Assembly (NCBI GenBank): GCA_035637595.1
Contig: DASPWW010000143.1
Location: forward strand, 1 to 15,500
Direction: 5' to 3'
From: DASPWW01 sp035637595
GTDB taxonomy: Bacteria; Actinomycetota; Thermoleophilia; Solirubrobacterales; 70-9
Length of the DNA: 15,500 bases
Shown: positions 1 through 7,347 of the stretch, in pieces
Layout: each line of letters begins with the position of its first letter
Position numbering within the stretch: the stretch's first letter is position 1
Position numbers and translations under genes: made by a program
The notes under the pieces: model-generated
The model's input: the letters and a program-made list of their open reading frames with translations, nothing else
Database searches by the model: none
What the model was told of the DNA's origin: nothing

Positions 1-1
1 G

Positions 2-2254
2 CGCGGCGTCACCCGGGCTCAGGGCGCCGCCTGTGACATCGGCGCCTTCGAGCGCGAGTCGGCGCCGGTGGGAACGACGATCGCGGTCGATACCACCCAG
101 GACGAGCTCAACGGCGACGGCGACTGCTCGCTTCGGGAGGCGATCGACGCCGCCAACCTCGACGAGCAGGTCGACAACTGTCCCGCCGGGGACGGCCCCG
201 ACACGATCAACCTCGCTGCTACCACCTACACGTTGAGCGTCGGCGGCACGGGAGAGGACGAGAACGCGACCGGCGACCTCGACGTGGACTCCGATATCAC
301 GTTTGCGGGGGCCGGTTCGGGGTCGACCAGCGTCGATGCGAACGACATCGATCGGGTATTCCACGTGCTCGGCGGGAACGTGACCTTCTCGGGTCTCACG
401 ATCGAGGGCGGCGGCAACGGGGTCTGCGATGGCGCCGGAATCGAGAACGGCTCGGGCGGCGCCGTTAGCCTCACGAACAGCGCGGTCAGCGCCAACACGG
501 GCGGCGAGGGCGGCGGCCTCCACAACGGCGGCACGATGACGCTCACCAACACCACGGTGAGTGGCAACACCGCGGTGAAGCGCGGCGCCGGGATCGCCAA
601 CTCCGGCACGATGACGCTCGACCACAGCACCGTGAGCGGGAACACCAATACTGGAGGCGCAACCGGTGACCCGCCCTGCCCGGGCCTCGCAACCTTCGGG
701 GCCGGTGGCATCTTCAACAGCGACGGGGGAGCGTCGACCGTCACCGAGAGCACGGTCAGCGGCAACTCCGGGGCCTTCAACGGCGGGGGGATCTACAACT
801 TCGGGCCCACGGCCGCCAGCACGCTGACCGTGAGTCGAAGCACGGTCAGCGGCAACACGGCAGGCAACCTTGGGGGCGGCATCGCCAACGCGGGCGGGGC
901 GACGGCGACGATCACCAACAGCACGATCAGCGGCAACTCCGCGACCTCGAGCCCCGGGGACGTGGGCGGGGGCGGCGTCTGGAACGGGTCAGGCACGACG
1001 ACGCTTACGAGCGGAACCGTGAGCGGCAACACCAGCAGTTTCGGCGCCGGCGGCCTCGCTCGCTCTTCCGGGACCCTGAACGTCGGGAACACGATCGTGA
1101 CGGACGGTTGCACCGGGACGCTGACCTCCAACGATCACAACATCGACTCCGGCACCAGCTGCGGCTTTGGCGCGCCGAACGACCAGCAGAGCACCGATCC
1201 GCTGCTCGGAGCCCTGGCGAGCAATGGCGGCCCGACCCAGACGCGCAAGCTCGGCGCAGGGAGCCCGGCGATCGACTCCGGCGCCTGCTTCTCGCTGTCC
1301 AGCGACCAGCGAGGCGTCGCGCGCCCGCAGGGCGCCGCCTGCGACATCGGGGCATTCGAGACGACTCCGCCGTCCTCATCGATCACGTTCCCGGCGAACT
1401 CGCAGCTCTACAACGCCTCCTCATACGGCGCGGGCTGCGGCGGGGGCACGCCCGACGCCTGCGGCGCTGCCGTCAAGAACCCCGACGGCGCCAACCTCAG
1501 CCAGGTCGAGGTGCGGATCCGCCGCGCGAGCGACGGCAGGTACTGGAACGGCGCCTCGTGGCAGGACGGGGAGACCTGGAACATGGCAAGCGGGACCGGG
1601 TCCTGGGACTACGGCTTCGTGCCCGCCGACGACACCTACACCCTGAGCTCGCGTGCGACCGACAACGACGGCTACGTCGAGAGCACGGCGACGGTGACCT
1701 TCACGGTGGACACGACGCCGCCCGACGCCCCCACGCTGACCTCGACCAGCCCCGCCTCGCCGGCCAACGACAACTCGCCGAAGCTGAGCGGCGCCGCCGA
1801 GCCCGGCTCCACGGTGAGGCTCTACACGGACGGCTCCTGCTCGAGCCTCGCCGCGACCGCAGACGCGTCGACCTTCGCCTCGCCGGGAATCGGCGTCACG
1901 GTTCCCGACAACTCGACGACGAGCTTCCATGCCACCGCCACGGACCCCGCGGGAAACACCTCGCCCTGCTCGTCGGACTCGGCAACCTATGTCGAGGACT
2001 CCGACGCGCCCGAGGCGACGATCGACTCGGCGCGGATCAAGCAGTCCAAGCACAAGGCGAAGTTCAAGTTCTCCTCGAGCGAGCCGGGGGCGACCTTCCT
2101 GTGCAAGCTGGACAAGCAGGACTTTGCCCCCTGCGGCTCCCCCGAGGTCTACAAGCACCTGAAGGAACGCAAGCACAAGTTCTACGTCGAGGCGCGCGAC
2201 GCGGCGGGAAACGTCGGGCCTCCAGAGCTCGACAAGTTCAGGATCCGCGGGTAG
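2..2254 (+). CDS. Secreted CSLREA / choice-of-anchor Q beta-helix protein with Ig-like repeats (5' end outside window)
   Basis: The reading frame is open from base 2, so the GTG at 68 is probably not the start. The first 17 codons encode the end of an earlier module, finishing in DIGAFE, and the same ending recurs at 1343-1360. In the visible 750-residue fragment the order is: module end (1-17); CSLREAIDAAN (about 42-52), the hallmark of the CSLREA domain; a Gly/Ser/Thr/Asn-rich right-handed beta-helix with seven VSGNT-like rungs; a choice-of-anchor Q type ending at DIGAFE (about 448-453); an Ig-like domain with a YWNG motif; a second Ig-like domain (PKLSGAAEPGSTVRLY); and a Lys-rich terminal domain of the SSEPGATFLCKLD...DAAGN type, common in Thermoleophilia surface proteins. 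No LPXTG motif or C-terminal membrane helix is seen. Presumed extracellular. Ligand and function are unknown. Confidence 0.88.
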   Translation, partial: RGVTRAQGAACDIGAFERESAPVGTTIAVDTTQDELNGDGDCSLREAIDAANLDEQVDNCPAGDGPDTINLAATTYTLSVGGTGEDENATGDLDVDSDITFAGAGSGSTSVDANDIDRVFHVLGGNVTFSGLTIEGGGNGVCDGAGIENGSGGAVSLTNSAVSANTGGEGGGLHNGGTMTLTNTTVSGNTAVKRGAGIANSGTMTLDHSTVSGNTNTGGATGDPPCPGLATFGAGGIFNSDGGASTVTESTVSGNSGAFNGGGIYNFGPTAASTLTVSRSTVSGNTAGNLGGGIANAGGATATITNSTISGNSATSSPGDVGGGGVWNGSGTTTLTSGTVSGNTSSFGAGGLARSSGTLNVGNTIVTDGCTGTLTSNDHNIDSGTSCGFGAPNDQQSTDPLLGALASNGGPTQTRKLGAGSPAIDSGACFSLSSDQRGVARPQGAACDIGAFETTPPSSSITFPANSQLYNASSYGAGCGGGTPDACGAAVKNPDGANLSQVEVRIRRASDGRYWNGASWQDGETWNMASGTGSWDYGFVPADDTYTLSSRATDNDGYVESTATVTFTVDTTPPDAPTLTSTSPASPANDNSPKLSGAAEPGSTVRLYTDGSCSSLAATADASTFASPGIGVTVPDNSTTSFHATATDPAGNTSPCSSDSATYVEDSDAPEATIDSARIKQSKHKAKFKFSSSEPGATFLCKLDKQDFAPCGSPEVYKHLKERKHKFYVEARDAAGNVGPPELDKFRIRG
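478..1033 (+). repeat. Seven degenerate beta-helix rungs inside the CDS
   Basis: Seven copies of a degenerate unit encode (S/T)(T/A/G)(V/I)S(G/A)N(T/S), mostly followed by a Gly-rich turn such as GGGIxN. The first copy reads VSAN; the rest read VSGN or ISGN. Spacing is irregular (about 24-47 residues), as expected for solenoid coils with loop insertions. The repeat is in frame and varies mainly at synonymous or loop positions, so it is protein structure and not a DNA repeat array. Confidence 0.8.
1310..1360 (+). repeat. Second copy of the module-ending segment found at 2-52
   Basis: These 51 bases align without gaps to bases 2-52, with 42 identical positions by eye. Both encode RGV-x-R-x-QGAACDIGAFE. 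The distance of 1308 nt equals 436 codons and keeps frame, so the protein contains at least two tandem CSLREA-to-DIGAFE modules or module ends. Confidence 0.85.
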
Positions 2255-2265
2255 CCGGCCCGCGG
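2245..2265. terminator. GC hairpin between convergent genes, possible bidirectional terminator
   Basis: A perfect 7-bp stem (CCGCGGG 2245-2251 with CCCGCGG 2259-2265) encloses a 7-nt loop that begins with the TAG stop of the beta-helix gene. It lies just upstream of the convergent pyruvate kinase stop at 2286-2288. There is no T tract on either side, so it would be a non-canonical terminator of the kind often proposed in high-GC actinobacteria. The stem also overlaps codons, so it may be incidental. Confidence 0.4.
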
Positions 2266-2285
2266 CCCCTCTGGCAGCGACCCGC

Positions 2286-3728
2286 CTACGGCACTCGATG
2301 GACCTCGAACAGGTTGGTCCCGAGCTTCTGCTCGGGAAGCCCGGCGGTGATCGCGATCAGGTCGCCGCTCGCGGCGACGCCCTGCTCGCGGGCCAGTCGG
2401 GCGCAGTCGTCGAGCAGGTCGCGCAGGCTCGCCCACTCCTCGCTTGGCACGCAGCGCACGCCGAACAGGACGTTGAGGCGGCGCACGGTCTCGGGGCGGG
2501 GCGAGATCGCGAGCACCGGGACGCGAGGGCGGTGCGCGGAGACGAGCCGCGCGGTGCGCCCGCTGCGCGTCGGGACGACGAGCGCGGCGAGCCCGAGCCG
2601 GTAGGTCGCGCCGACCGCGCCCTGGGCCACGGTTCCACCGACGTCGCCCTCGGTTTCCTGGCCGCGGGAGAGCAGCCACTCGCCGTACGGGAGGTTGGGC
2701 TCGGTTTCCCTGGCGATCCGGTCCATCACGCGGACGGCCTCGACCGGGTACTCGCCGACTGCGGTCTCCTCGGACAGCATCACCGCATCAGTGCCGTCGT
2801 AGATCGCGTTGGCGACGTCGGTCACCTCGGCCCGCGTCGGGCGGGGCGCCGTGACCATCGAGGCCAGCATCTGCGTCGCCGTGATCGAGAACTTCGAATG
2901 GTGGCCGGCGAGTGCGAGCAGGCGCTTCTGGACGGTCGGCACCTTGGCAAGTGGCAGCTCGATCCCGAGGTCGCCGCGCGCGACCATGATCCCGGTCGCG
3001 GCCTCGACGATCTCCTCGGCGTTGTCGGCGGCCTGCGGCTTCTCGATCTTGGCGATGATCGGAGTGTCGACACCGTGCGAAGCAAGACGCTCCTCGACCG
3101 GGCGCAGGTCGTCGCGTGTGCGTACGAAGGAGACCGCGATCAGGTCGAGGTCCTGCTCGACGGCGAAGTCGACCCATTCGAGATCGGTCTCGGAGACCGC
3201 CGGAAGCGATGCGTCGGCGCCTGGCAGGTTGATGCCCTGGTGGGAGGCGACGGGCCCGCCGGCCTCGATCTCGCAGCGCGCCTCGTCGGCGTCGGCGTCG
3301 AGGACCCGCAGCCGGATGCGCCCGTCGGCGAGATAGATCACGTCGCCCTCCTTGACGGCGCCCGGGAGCCCCGCCCACGACACCGTCAGGCGCTCGGCGC
3401 TTCCCTCCGTCGCCTCGGCACACAGGGTCAGCTCGTCGCCCTCGTCCAGCTCGACCACGTCGCCGGGCACGTCGCCGAGCCGCAGCTTCGGCCCGGGCAG
3501 GTCGCCGAGCAACCCGACGACCTTCTCGGCGCGCTCGCTCGCCTCGCGGATCGTCGCGATCCGATCGGCGTGCTCGTCGGCCGTGGCGTGCGAGAAGTTG
3601 ATCCGCAGCACGTCGGCTCCGGCGCTGATCAGCTCGGCGAGGCGGTCGACCGCGCTCGTCGCAGGCCCGACCGTGGCGACGATCTTGGTGCGCCTGAAGG
3701 CTTCCTCCCGCTCGCCGTCGGCCTCCAT
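2286..3728 (-). CDS. pyk: Pyruvate kinase
   Basis: Catalyses phosphoenolpyruvate + ADP to pyruvate + ATP, the last step of glycolysis, in the cytosol. The 480-residue length is typical. Visible motifs are TKIVATVGPATS (14-25), RINFSH (42-47), the mobile B domain (about 78-165), the active-site signature IIAKIEKPQA (224-233) with Lys227 and Glu229, ARGDLGIELP (250-259), TATQMLASM (283-291), MLSEETAVGEYP (317-328) and a complete C-terminal domain ending GTNLFEVHRV. The region equivalent to muscle TKGPEIR reads LPGPKLR, placing Lys81 where K+-dependent enzymes have Glu. The chosen ATG shares one base with the stop of the upstream ATPase gene (TGATG), with GGGGAG just upstream as ribosome site. 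The frame is open further upstream, but that part lies inside the ATPase gene and has no family similarity. Confidence 0.96.
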   Translation of the reverse strand: MEADGEREEAFRRTKIVATVGPATSAVDRLAELISAGADVLRINFSHATADEHADRIATIREASERAEKVVGLLGDLPGPKLRLGDVPGDVVELDEGDELTLCAEATEGSAERLTVSWAGLPGAVKEGDVIYLADGRIRLRVLDADADEARCEIEAGGPVASHQGINLPGADASLPAVSETDLEWVDFAVEQDLDLIAVSFVRTRDDLRPVEERLASHGVDTPIIAKIEKPQAADNAEEIVEAATGIMVARGDLGIELPLAKVPTVQKRLLALAGHHSKFSITATQMLASMVTAPRPTRAEVTDVANAIYDGTDAVMLSEETAVGEYPVEAVRVMDRIARETEPNLPYGEWLLSRGQETEGDVGGTVAQGAVGATYRLGLAALVVPTRSGRTARLVSAHRPRVPVLAISPRPETVRRLNVLFGVRCVPSEEWASLRDLLDDCARLAREQGVAASGDLIAITAGLPEQKLGTNLFEVHRVP

Positions 3729-6187
3729 CAGTGCTCCCCGGTCGCCGGGGTATGGGTGGGGCGCGGGGCGGGCTCGCTCACAACCGCGTCGGGCTCCGGC
3801 TCGGGCTCCTCGAGGCGCTGGATCTGGGGCAGCCGCCACAGCGCGCTCGCCAGCACCAGCCCGGCGGCGACCGAGATGATCGACAGGAACCACTGCCCCG
3901 CCGACAGCAGCTCGAGGTCGAAGAAGTCGCGGATCGGGCCCGCCGCCAGGATCAGCGCGTAGAGCGCGCCGAGGCCGGCGACGAGGGCCAGCATGTAGCT
4001 CTGGATCGCGATGTGCTCGCGCCCCGGCCCGCGCTCGAGCAGCAGGATGAACGACAGCCCGAGCACGATCAGCGTCGTCGTCGCGGCGGTCCGACCCTCG
4101 GCGAGCGATCCTCCGAACACCGTGTCGACGAGAAAGAACGACAGCAGCGACCCGACCCCGATCGCGAACCCCGCCGGGACCGCGAACGCCGCCAGGGCGC
4201 GCAGCAGACGACCGCGGTAGAGCGGCCCCTCGCTGGGCGCCAGGGCGAGCACGAATGACGGGATCCCGATCGTCAGGAAGGCGGCGACGGTCAGGTGGCG
4301 GGGCAGGAACGGGAACGCGAAGCCGAAGATCGCCGCCGTCAGGATCAAGAGCCCGGCGTACACCGTCTTGGTGAGGTAAAGCCGAGCCAGGCGGTGGATG
4401 TTGCGCGCGATCCGCCGTCCCTCGTGGACGGCCCGCGGCAGCATCGAGAACTGGTCCTCGAGCAGAACGATGTCGGCGATGCCCTTGCTGATCTGGCTGC
4501 CCGACCCCATCGCCACGGCGAGCCGGGCGCGCTTTAGCGCCGGGACGTCGTTGACGCCGTCGCCGATCATCGCCACGGTGCGGCCGCGCTCGGTCAGCGC
4601 CTCCACGAGTGCCTTCTTCTGCTCCGGCCGGATGCGGCAGAAGATCGTGGTGCCCTCCGCGGCCCGGGACAGGCCTTGGCGCTCCCGCGGCAGGTCAGGG
4701 CCCTCGACGACCGCGGCGTCGCGCGGTACTCCGACGGCGTGCGCGACCGCCGTGACGGTCTGGCGCGCGTCGCCGGAGATCAGCTTGAGGTCGACCTTCT
4801 GATCGCGCATGAAGGCGAGCGTCTCGGCCGCGTCGGGGCGCAGCCGCTCCTCGAGCACGACGAGCGCCCGCGGCTCGAGCCGCGGGGGCGGCTGGGAGGC
4901 GGGGTCGTCGGGCAGCGAAGCCGCCGCCTCGCCGAACACGACGACGCGGCGCCCGGCCGCCGTGTGCTCTTCGAGGGTGCGCTGGAGCGCGGGCGGGAGC
5001 TGGAGTGCGCCCGCCTGGGTGAGCACGTCGGGCGCTCCCAGGACGTAGCTGCGGTTGGCGCCGCGGCCGTTCAGCGTCAGCCCGCTCCATTTCCAGTCCG
5101 ACGAGAACGGCACCTCCGCAGTGACGCGCTCGGGCTCGGCCGGGTACTCGTCGGCGATCGTCTGCAGTGTGCGGTTTCGCTCTCCGGCCGAGGCCGCGAA
5201 GCTGGCGAGCGCCTGGTGCGCCGCGGCGGGAGCCGACTCGTCGGGGACCTCGACCGAGATCAGCTCCAGGGTGCCGTCGGTCAGCGTCCCCGTCTTGTCG
5301 ATGCAGATCGTGTCGACCGCGGCGAGCGCCTCGGTCGCGCTCATCTGCTGGACGAGGGTGTTCATGCGAGCCAGGCGTACCGCGGCGACGGCGAGCGTGA
5401 CGCTCATCAGCAGGACGAGCCCCTCGGGGATCAGCGTCACCAGTCCGGCGGTCGCGGTCTGCACCGCCTCCTGGAAGTCGACGGAGCGGACGGTGAACGC
5501 GAGCAGCAGCAGCACGGCGAGGGGGACCATCACGCCCGTCGTCGCCTTCAGCAGGCGGTTGACCTCTACCTGAAGCGGCGAGGGCGGATGGCGGAACGTC
5601 CTCGCCTCCCCGGCGAGCTTCTCGGCGTGGCTTTGCTCGCGCACCGCGTCGACCTCGTAGTAGCCCGATCCGTTGAGGCAGAACGATCCCGAGAGCACGC
5701 GATCTCCCTCGCGCTTGCGGACTCCGTCGGACTCGCCGGTGAGCATCGACTCGTCGAGCGTCAGTCCGCGCGACGACACCAGCACGCCGTCGGCGACGAG
5801 CTGGTCGCCGGGCTCGACGCGAACGACGTCGCCGGGCACGATCTCCTCGGCGCGAAGCTCGACCGGCTGCGCGTCGCGGACGACCTTGCCGCGCGGCGCG
5901 ACCAGCAGCGCAAGCCTGTCGAGCGTCTCCTTGGCCCTGAGCTCCTGGCGAATCCCGATCGCGCTGTTGACGATCGCCACGAAGCCGAAGAACGCGTCCG
6001 CGAACAGCCCCAGCGACAGGATCAGGATGAAGAAGCCGCCGATGATCGCGTTGAACAGCGTGAAGACGTTGCCGGCGACGATGCTCTGCACCGAGCGGCT
6101 GGTCGGCGGCTCTGGCGGCCCGAGCCGCGCGAGCCGCGACGCCGCCTCCCTGGAGGACAGACCCCGCGGCTGGCCCTGCTGGCTCAC
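3728..6187 (-). CDS. ctpE: CtpE-like cation-transporting P-type ATPase
   Basis: An 819-residue membrane pump. Seen in order: N-terminal cytosolic part (1-40), a first helix pair (about 41-78), the actuator domain with LTGES (149-153), a helix pair with PEGL (254-257) in the M4 position, the phosphorylation motif DKTGTLT (297-303, Asp297), a nucleotide-binding domain with FSSDWKWSG and a YVLGAPD variant of KGAPD, the hinge motif GDGVND (542-547), and about six C-terminal helices ending in a Pro/Glu-rich tail. There is no heavy-metal CxxC domain. The helix-1 and LGAPD features fit the CtpE/YfgQ family, whose mycobacterial member is reported to take up Ca2+; the ion here is inferred. GTG at 6187 is chosen because family similarity starts there and a TATAGA box lies 7 nt upstream, suggesting a leaderless message. 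The open frame up to 7264 lies antisense to the neighbouring gene and is not used. Confidence 0.88.
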   Translation of the reverse strand: MSQQGQPRGLSSREAASRLARLGPPEPPTSRSVQSIVAGNVFTLFNAIIGGFFILILSLGLFADAFFGFVAIVNSAIGIRQELRAKETLDRLALLVAPRGKVVRDAQPVELRAEEIVPGDVVRVEPGDQLVADGVLVSSRGLTLDESMLTGESDGVRKREGDRVLSGSFCLNGSGYYEVDAVREQSHAEKLAGEARTFRHPPSPLQVEVNRLLKATTGVMVPLAVLLLLAFTVRSVDFQEAVQTATAGLVTLIPEGLVLLMSVTLAVAAVRLARMNTLVQQMSATEALAAVDTICIDKTGTLTDGTLELISVEVPDESAPAAAHQALASFAASAGERNRTLQTIADEYPAEPERVTAEVPFSSDWKWSGLTLNGRGANRSYVLGAPDVLTQAGALQLPPALQRTLEEHTAAGRRVVVFGEAAASLPDDPASQPPPRLEPRALVVLEERLRPDAAETLAFMRDQKVDLKLISGDARQTVTAVAHAVGVPRDAAVVEGPDLPRERQGLSRAAEGTTIFCRIRPEQKKALVEALTERGRTVAMIGDGVNDVPALKRARLAVAMGSGSQISKGIADIVLLEDQFSMLPRAVHEGRRIARNIHRLARLYLTKTVYAGLLILTAAIFGFAFPFLPRHLTVAAFLTIGIPSFVLALAPSEGPLYRGRLLRALAAFAVPAGFAIGVGSLLSFFLVDTVFGGSLAEGRTAATTTLIVLGLSFILLLERGPGREHIAIQSYMLALVAGLGALYALILAAGPIRDFFDLELLSAGQWFLSIISVAAGLVLASALWRLPQIQRLEEPEPEPDAVVSEPAPRPTHTPATGEH

Positions 6188-6194
6188 GCACGCA

Positions 6195-6200
6195 TCTATA
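6195..6200 (-). promoter_or_regulatory. Probable -10 box for the leaderless ctpE-pyk transcript
   Basis: TATAGA on the minus strand sits 7 nt before the GTG at 6187, the distance expected if transcription starts on the first base of the start codon. No Shine-Dalgarno sequence precedes the GTG. No convincing -35 hexamer is visible. It lies in the 63-nt divergent gap shared with the 6251 gene. Confidence 0.5.
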
Positions 6201-6237
6201 GCGCAGGCCGGGGCTCTTCCCGCCAGGCCGTCCCGTA

Positions 6238-6243
6238 TAGGGT
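6238..6243 (+). promoter_or_regulatory. Probable -10 box for the leaderless LLM oxidoreductase gene
   Basis: TAGGGT (within TATAGGGT) lies 7 nt before the ATG at 6251, and the sequence between is C-rich without a purine-rich ribosome site. This fits the actinobacterial TAnnnT consensus and a leaderless start. The -35 region is not recognisable. Confidence 0.5.
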
Positions 6244-6250
6244 TCCCCCG

Positions 6251-7312
6251 ATGGCGCTGAAGCTCGGGCTGAACCTCGGCTACTGGGGCATCGGCCCCCA
6301 CGGCGAGGAGGCAGCCGACCTCGTCAAGGCCGCGGAGGCGGCCGGGTTCGACTCCGTGTGGGTCGCCGAGTCCTACGGCTCGGACGCCGTCAGCGTGCTC
6401 GCCTGGCTCGCGCCCCAGACCGAGACGATCCAGCTCGGCGCAGCTATCATGCAGGTCCCGGCGCGCCCTCCGGCGGCTGCCGCGATGGCGGGCGCGACGA
6501 TCGACGCGCTGTCGGGTGGGCGCTTCATCTTCGGCTTCGGGCCCTCGGGCCCCCAGGTCTCCGAGGGCTGGTACGGCGTCCCGTACGCGAAGCCCTGGGG
6601 CCGCACGCGCGAGTACGTCGAGATCGTGCGCAAGATCGTCGCCCGGGAGGAGAAGCTCGACCATCACGGCGCGCACTACGACCTGCCGCTTCCCGGCGGC
6701 GAGGGCAAGGCCCTGAAGCTCAACTTCCACCCCGTCCGCAGCCGCATCCCGGTGTTCATCGGCGCGATCGGGCGCAAGTCGGTCGAGATGGCTGCCGAGA
6801 TCGCCGACGGCTGGATCCCGATCTTCTTCAGCGTCGACGCGTTCGAGGAGACGTGGGGGGAGCACATCGAGGCCGGCCTGTCGAAGTCCGGGCGCAGCCG
6901 CGACGACCTCGAGATCTCGCCGACGCTCCAGGTCGCGGTCGACGGAGACCTCGACGCCGCCCGCGGGATCGTCAAGGCGAGCCTGCTCCTCTACTTCGGC
7001 GGCATGGGCAGCCGCAAGACGAACTTCTACGTCGACCTCGCGCACCGCTTCGGATTCGGCGAGGTCGCCGACGAGGTGCAGCGCCTCTTCCTCGACGGCA
7101 AGCGCGAGGAGGCCTACGCGGCGATCCCCGACGAGATCGTCGACGTCGTGGCCCTGATCGGAACCGAGGACGAGGTCGCGCGGCGGATCGAGCAGTTCCA
7201 CAAGGCTGGCATCGACCGGCTGATCGTCTCCCCGTTCCACGCCGGAGCCGACCAGGCGAGGCACACGATCGAGCGCCTGGCCGCGCTCACCGGGGCCGCG
7301 GCGCCCGCCTGA
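6251..7312 (+). CDS. LLM-class F420-dependent oxidoreductase, Rv3520c-like
   Basis: A 353-residue luciferase-like (TIM barrel) flavin/F420 enzyme. It starts at strand 1, LKLGLNLGYWG, followed by GFDSVWVAESYGSDA, the IQLGAAIMQ strand, LSGGRFIFGFGPSGPQVSEGWYG, the WGRTREYVEI segment, IPVFIGAIGRKSVEMAAEIADGW and a C-terminal IDRLIVSPF strand. The SGPQVxEGWYG stretch and the C-terminal YFGGMG...TNFYxDL region match the mycobacterial Rv3520c subgroup as I recall it. The family uses reduced coenzyme F420 for hydride transfer; the substrate is unknown. ATG 6251 is chosen because family similarity begins there; the open frame upstream to 4676 is antisense to the ATPase. Divergent from ctpE, 35 nt upstream of pntAA, probably leaderless. 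Confidence 0.9.
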   Translation: MALKLGLNLGYWGIGPHGEEAADLVKAAEAAGFDSVWVAESYGSDAVSVLAWLAPQTETIQLGAAIMQVPARPPAAAAMAGATIDALSGGRFIFGFGPSGPQVSEGWYGVPYAKPWGRTREYVEIVRKIVAREEKLDHHGAHYDLPLPGGEGKALKLNFHPVRSRIPVFIGAIGRKSVEMAAEIADGWIPIFFSVDAFEETWGEHIEAGLSKSGRSRDDLEISPTLQVAVDGDLDAARGIVKASLLLYFGGMGSRKTNFYVDLAHRFGFGEVADEVQRLFLDGKREEAYAAIPDEIVDVVALIGTEDEVARRIEQFHKAGIDRLIVSPFHAGADQARHTIERLAALTGAAAPA

Positions 7313-7332
7313 GCGCTCTCGCCCCGCTCGGA

Positions 7333-7338
7333 TAGGCT
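7333..7338 (+). promoter_or_regulatory. Probable -10 box for pntAA
   Basis: TAGGCT, inside GATAGGCT, lies 9 nt before the TTG start of pntAA in a 35-nt gap. There is no Shine-Dalgarno sequence. A possible -35 (TGAGCG, 7310-7315) overlaps the stop of the previous gene at a 17-nt spacing but is a weak match. Read-through from the LLM gene is also possible. Confidence 0.45.
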
Positions 7339-7347
7339 CTCGCCGCG

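Noticed and set aside
478..1033. CRISPR-like or satellite DNA repeat
   Set aside because: The repeated words are in frame within an open coding region, irregularly spaced and vary at wobble positions, as expected for beta-helix rungs.
2298..3962. Long plus-strand open frame (554 codons) opposite pyruvate kinase
   Set aside because: It is antisense to a clear pyruvate kinase, has Arg/Asp/Gly-rich low-complexity composition and no recognisable motif. GC-rich genes commonly leave such open shadow frames.
4676..6250. N-terminal extension of the LLM oxidoreductase
   Set aside because: The added 525 codons are antisense to the ATPase and low complexity; the TIM-barrel family starts at the ATG at 6251.
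6188..7264. N-terminal extension of the cation ATPase
   Set aside because: The 359 extra codons are antisense to the LLM gene. ATPase similarity starts near GTG 6187, where a promoter-like box also lies.
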